A stretch of 64,000 nucleotides of DNA from Mycobacterium kansasii ATCC 12478. Lineage in GTDB: Bacteria; Actinomycetota; Actinomycetes; Mycobacteriales; Mycobacteriaceae. The notes under the pieces were generated by a model that saw only the letters and a program-made list of their open reading frames with translations, was not told where the DNA came from and ran no database searches. Within the stretch, counting starts at the first letter, position 1. Each line of letters starts with the position of its first letter. Both the position numbers and the translations under genes were made by a program. The DNA lies in assembly GCF_000157895.3 (NCBI RefSeq), contig NC_022663.1, positions 1,550,001 through 1,614,000 of the forward strand, in the 5' to 3' direction. Positions 61,514-64,000 of this stretch are shown one piece after another.

Positions 61514-61813
61514 TTACTGGGCGGCCGCGGCGTTGGCGGCTTCCGTGGCGGCATACGAACCGGCGCTCGCGGCAAGAGTGGCCACCAACTGATCATGAAT
61601 TCCGGCGGCCCTCGCGCTCACCGCCTGATAGGTGGCGGCGTGCGCCGCGAACTGCACTGCTACCAATGCCGAGACCTCGTCGGCAGCGGGGGGCAACACA
61701 CCCGTCGTCGGAGCCGCGGCAGCGGAATTGCCGGCGCTCAGCGCCGCACCCACCGACCCGAGGTTGGCGGCTGCGGCCGCCAAGACGTCTGGTTGTGCCG
61801 TCAGGAAGGACAT
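61514..61813 (-). CDS. PE13-like PE protein
   Basis: The 99-residue PE-domain protein begins [25 protein letters not shown] and ends [11 protein letters not shown], with [28 protein letters not shown] in the middle. The ATG at 61813 has the strong site GAGGAGG. It is the partner of the PPE18-like protein and heads the two-gene operon. Confidence 0.92.
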   Translation of the reverse strand: MSFLTAQPDVLAAAAANLGSVGAALSAGNSAAAAPTTGVLPPAADEVSALVAVQFAAHAATYQAVSARAAGIHDQLVATLAASAGSYAATEAANAAAAQ

Positions 61814-61987
61814 GCGGTTACCTCCTCGAGAGGCCGGGCACTCGCCCGGCAATGCAGGTTGATCGTCGGGTCACCGGTGGCCCAAGCTCTCCGCCACGGG
61901 TCGGGTCCGCGGTGATGAACTGGCGCTGATGATGGCGAACACGCAACGACGGCAACAGGTTAATCTCACCCGAACCGGCCGCCCGGA

Positions 61988-62064
61988 GGTGCAAAACGCA
62001 CCAACGGGTCGGGCCAGCGGTGAAATCTTCCCAACAGAACCCGGTCGCAGGTGCAAAGTGCACC
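61988..62064. promoter_or_regulatory. Two similar hairpins upstream of PE13
   Basis: ggtgc-aaaac-gcacc (61988-62002) and ggtgca-aag-tgcacc (62050-62064) are near-identical small palindromes 62 bp apart, 175-250 bp upstream of the PE13 start. Repeated palindromes with this spacing suggest a cooperative regulator site. The rest of 61814-62544 has no recognised gene. Confidence 0.5.
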
Positions 62065-62544
62065 GTGGGTACAGCGCGGCACTTTGTCCGGACCGGGGGC
62101 CGCTGGCTCATCATGGGTCGGCTATCGTACTGCGCCGCAACCCGTTCCAAACCGGGATGCTCTATGAGCTCGGTTCTCGCGGCGGAGCCACGCCAATCGA
62201 GCCGTGGCCGAGATATATTCAGCCTGAGTTGAGCGGATCGGCGCCGCCCTAACCGGTTTGGTTGCCGGATCACCGTTTGCCTCCCGACGAGCATAACTGT
62301 CGGGTCCCGTCAGCCGGCCACTGCAACGGCCTTCCCGACCCACGCGGTCAAGTGGTTTCGCGCCCGCGCAACCAGCGGCTTCGCCAATCCGCCACTGCGG
62401 CTGTGTCGGCTACCACATCGGCGGCAAACGGACAAGGCATTGCTGCCGTGAATCCGAGAGACCAAGGGCGACAAACGGTTAAATCCCGCCACAAAGCGGA
62501 AATCGATCACCTGTGGCACCACATGCCGATCCTAGAATCAGCGC

Positions 62545-63810
62545 GTGGTACGGCAACGACCCTCGCCGCGAATACGTGAGCTCATCCGAGAAGGAGCCCG
62601 GATCGCCCTCAACCCCGGCCCGGAATGGATCACGGAGCTGGATCGTGCCACCGTCGCGGCCAACCCGGCCATCGCCGATGATCCTGTCCTGGCCAAGGTT
62701 GTCCAAAAGGCCAACCGCGCCAACCTGGTGCACTGGGCGGCCGCCAATATGCGCGACCCCGGCGCGCCGGTGCCGCCCAACCTCGGTGCGGAGCCGCTTC
62801 GCATGGCCCGAGACCTGGTGCGCCGGGGCCTGGACACCTTGGCGCACGACGTCTATCGAACCGGGGAATACATCGCCTGGCGGCTGTGGCTGCACATTGC
62901 GTTCGACCTCACCGCCGATCCGGCGGAGCTGCGTGAGCTTCTCGACGTCTCCGCCCGGTCGGTCAACGACTTCATCGAGGCCACACTTGCCGGCATCGCC
63001 GCCCAAATCCAGCTCGAACACCACGAACTCAACCGTGGCAGCCATGCCGAGCGCCTCGAGGTGGTCGGGCTCCTTCTCGAGGGCGCCCCGATCAGCCGAG
63101 AGCGCGCCGAGGCTCGGCTGGGCTATCCATTGAACCGGGCGCACACCGCAGCCATCGTCTGGAGCGACGAGATCGACGGCAACCACGGCGATCTCGATCG
63201 TGCCGCCGACGCGTTCAGCCACGCTGTGGGCTATGCGCAACAGCTCACCGTGGTCGCCAGTGCGGCCACCCGCTGGGTGTGGCTGGCCGACGCCGCCGGC
63301 CTCGACATCGCCGCGGTTGAGCGGGCACTGGACAGCACCGCCGGGGCACGCATCGCCATTGGAACCACCGCAACCGGGACCGGAGGGTTCCAGCGCAGCC
63401 ACCTCGAGGCGCTGACCACCCAGCGCACCCTGATGCGACTACAGTCCGGCCAGCGGGTGGCATTCTTCTCCGACGTGCAGATGGTCGCTCTGGTCACCCA
63501 AAACCCGCAAGCAGCAAGCGAATTCATCTCCAGCACGCTCGGGGACCTGGAATCGGGAAGCCCGGAGCTGCAAACGACCCTGCTGACGTTCATCAACGAG
63601 CAGTGCAACGCCTCCCGCGCCGCCAAACGCCTCTACACGCACCGCAACACCTTGCTGCGCCGAATCGAGTCCGCTCAACGACTCCTGCCGCGGCCACTCG
63701 GCCGCACCTCCGTCGAGGTCGCCGTCGCCCTCGAAGCCCTGAGGTGGCGCGGCAGCGACATCGGCAACCTCCCCGGACCCGCTCGTCACGGCGACGGCGT
63801 GCCGGCTTAG
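62545..63810 (+). CDS. PucR/CdaR-type transcriptional regulator (Rv1194c)
   Basis: The 421-residue regulator has an N-terminal sensory part, a middle GGDEF-like/CdaR region (about 165-300; GYPLNRAHTAAIVWSDE) and a C-terminal PucR helix-turn-helix (about 348-385; INEQCNASRAAKRLYTHRNTLLRRIESAQRLL). Length equals the M. tuberculosis homologue. It is divergent from the PE13-PPE18 pair and convergent with fadD36. The controlled genes are unknown. Confidence 0.87.
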   Translation: MVRQRPSPRIRELIREGARIALNPGPEWITELDRATVAANPAIADDPVLAKVVQKANRANLVHWAAANMRDPGAPVPPNLGAEPLRMARDLVRRGLDTLAHDVYRTGEYIAWRLWLHIAFDLTADPAELRELLDVSARSVNDFIEATLAGIAAQIQLEHHELNRGSHAERLEVVGLLLEGAPISRERAEARLGYPLNRAHTAAIVWSDEIDGNHGDLDRAADAFSHAVGYAQQLTVVASAATRWVWLADAAGLDIAAVERALDSTAGARIAIGTTATGTGGFQRSHLEALTTQRTLMRLQSGQRVAFFSDVQMVALVTQNPQAASEFISSTLGDLESGSPELQTTLLTFINEQCNASRAAKRLYTHRNTLLRRIESAQRLLPRPLGRTSVEVAVALEALRWRGSDIGNLPGPARHGDGVPA

Positions 63811-63852
63811 CAATTCGCGGCCAATTCGCGGCCAATTCGCGGCCAATTCGAG
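63811..63852. repeat. 11-bp tandem repeat between regulator and fadD36
   Basis: Three complete units of caattcgcggc and a partial fourth lie between the convergent stops, starting right after the regulator's stop codon. It is a short slippage-type array without an obvious role. Confidence 0.85.
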
Positions 63853-63857
63853 CCGGT

Positions 63858-64000
63858 TCAGCCTTCCGACAGCAATTGCTTCTTGAGTACCTTGCCCAGC
63901 GCATTGCGCGGCAGCGACTCCACGATCCGCACCTCACGCGGGCGCTTGTGGACCGAAAGCTGCTGGGCGACAAACTGAATCAAGTCATCCGGGTTGGCTG
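63858..64000 (-). CDS. fadD36: FadD36-like acyl-CoA synthetase, C-terminal end
   Basis: The last 47 codons are present: NPDDLIQFVAQQLSVHKRPREVRIVESL followed by the A10 motif PRNALGKVLKKQLL and a stop at 63858-63860. This is the C-terminal domain of an ANL-family acyl-CoA ligase with its catalytic lysine. Synteny (next to the Rv1194c-type regulator) makes it fadD36. The remainder is outside the window. Confidence 0.85.
   Translation of the reverse strand, partial: ANPDDLIQFVAQQLSVHKRPREVRIVESLPRNALGKVLKKQLLSEG

Overview
The window comes from a high-G+C actinobacterium that is almost certainly a slow-growing Mycobacterium. The protein content and gene order follow the Mycobacterium tuberculosis interval Rv1193-Rv1235 in reverse, and there are PE/PPE proteins, WXG100 (Esx) pairs, sigE-rseA-htrA-tatB, the methylglucose lipopolysaccharide genes and mycobactin-type NRPS/PKS genes. 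It is not M. tuberculosis: IS1081 and esxK/L are absent, and two large blocks are present that the tuberculosis locus lacks. Gene names are assigned by recognising protein families and synteny from memory; no database was searched.

Layout. 1-6038: start of lpqY, a stress-type membrane protein, a decaying DUF4190 gene, a CBS/MgtE-N protein, a DUF1003 protein, a lytic-transglycosylase-like protein and mrp. 6047-9534: the envelope stress block tatB, htrA, rseA and sigE, with a candidate MprA site upstream of sigE. 9760-17169: an O-methyltransferase, a small secreted protein, a TetR regulator with its ABC exporter, an isoprenylcysteine methyltransferase-like protein and a CocE-type hydrolase. 17330-28222: glgC and glgA (divergent, with a 57-bp tandem repeat between them), a DUF3117 protein, tagA, a DivIVA-like protein, gpgS, folP2, fadD6, a LOG-type protein and a large P-loop ATPase.

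28643-32761 is an accessory block: PE, PPE, EsxG-like, EsxH-like and EccE3-like genes in ESX-3 order, but without the espG3, eccD3 and mycP3 genes that normally lie between esxH and eccE3. Core genes dapE, dapD and an MFS transporter follow (33224-36698).

36700-59987 is the second and largest accessory block. A leftward arm carries a CYP138-like P450, a stand-alone condensation/acyltransferase protein, a type II thioesterase and a small hypothetical gene. A tightly overlapping rightward operon carries mbtC, mbtD, mbtE, mbtF, mbtG and mbtH homologues, followed by an mbtK homologue. It encodes the lysine, polyketide, N-hydroxylation and N-acylation half of a mycobactin-like siderophore pathway, but not the salicylate/oxazoline half (mbtI, mbtA, mbtB). 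Its MbtE-like protein has two complete modules, and the second adenylation domain lacks the conserved aspartate that binds the amino group.

60309-64000 returns to conserved order: PPE18-like and PE13-like genes, a PucR/CdaR-type regulator and the 3' end of fadD36. In M. tuberculosis ESX-3 is needed for using mycobactin-bound iron. Finding an ESX-3-derived secretion cassette and a non-canonical mycobactin-like cluster about 10 kb apart is the most interesting feature of the window.
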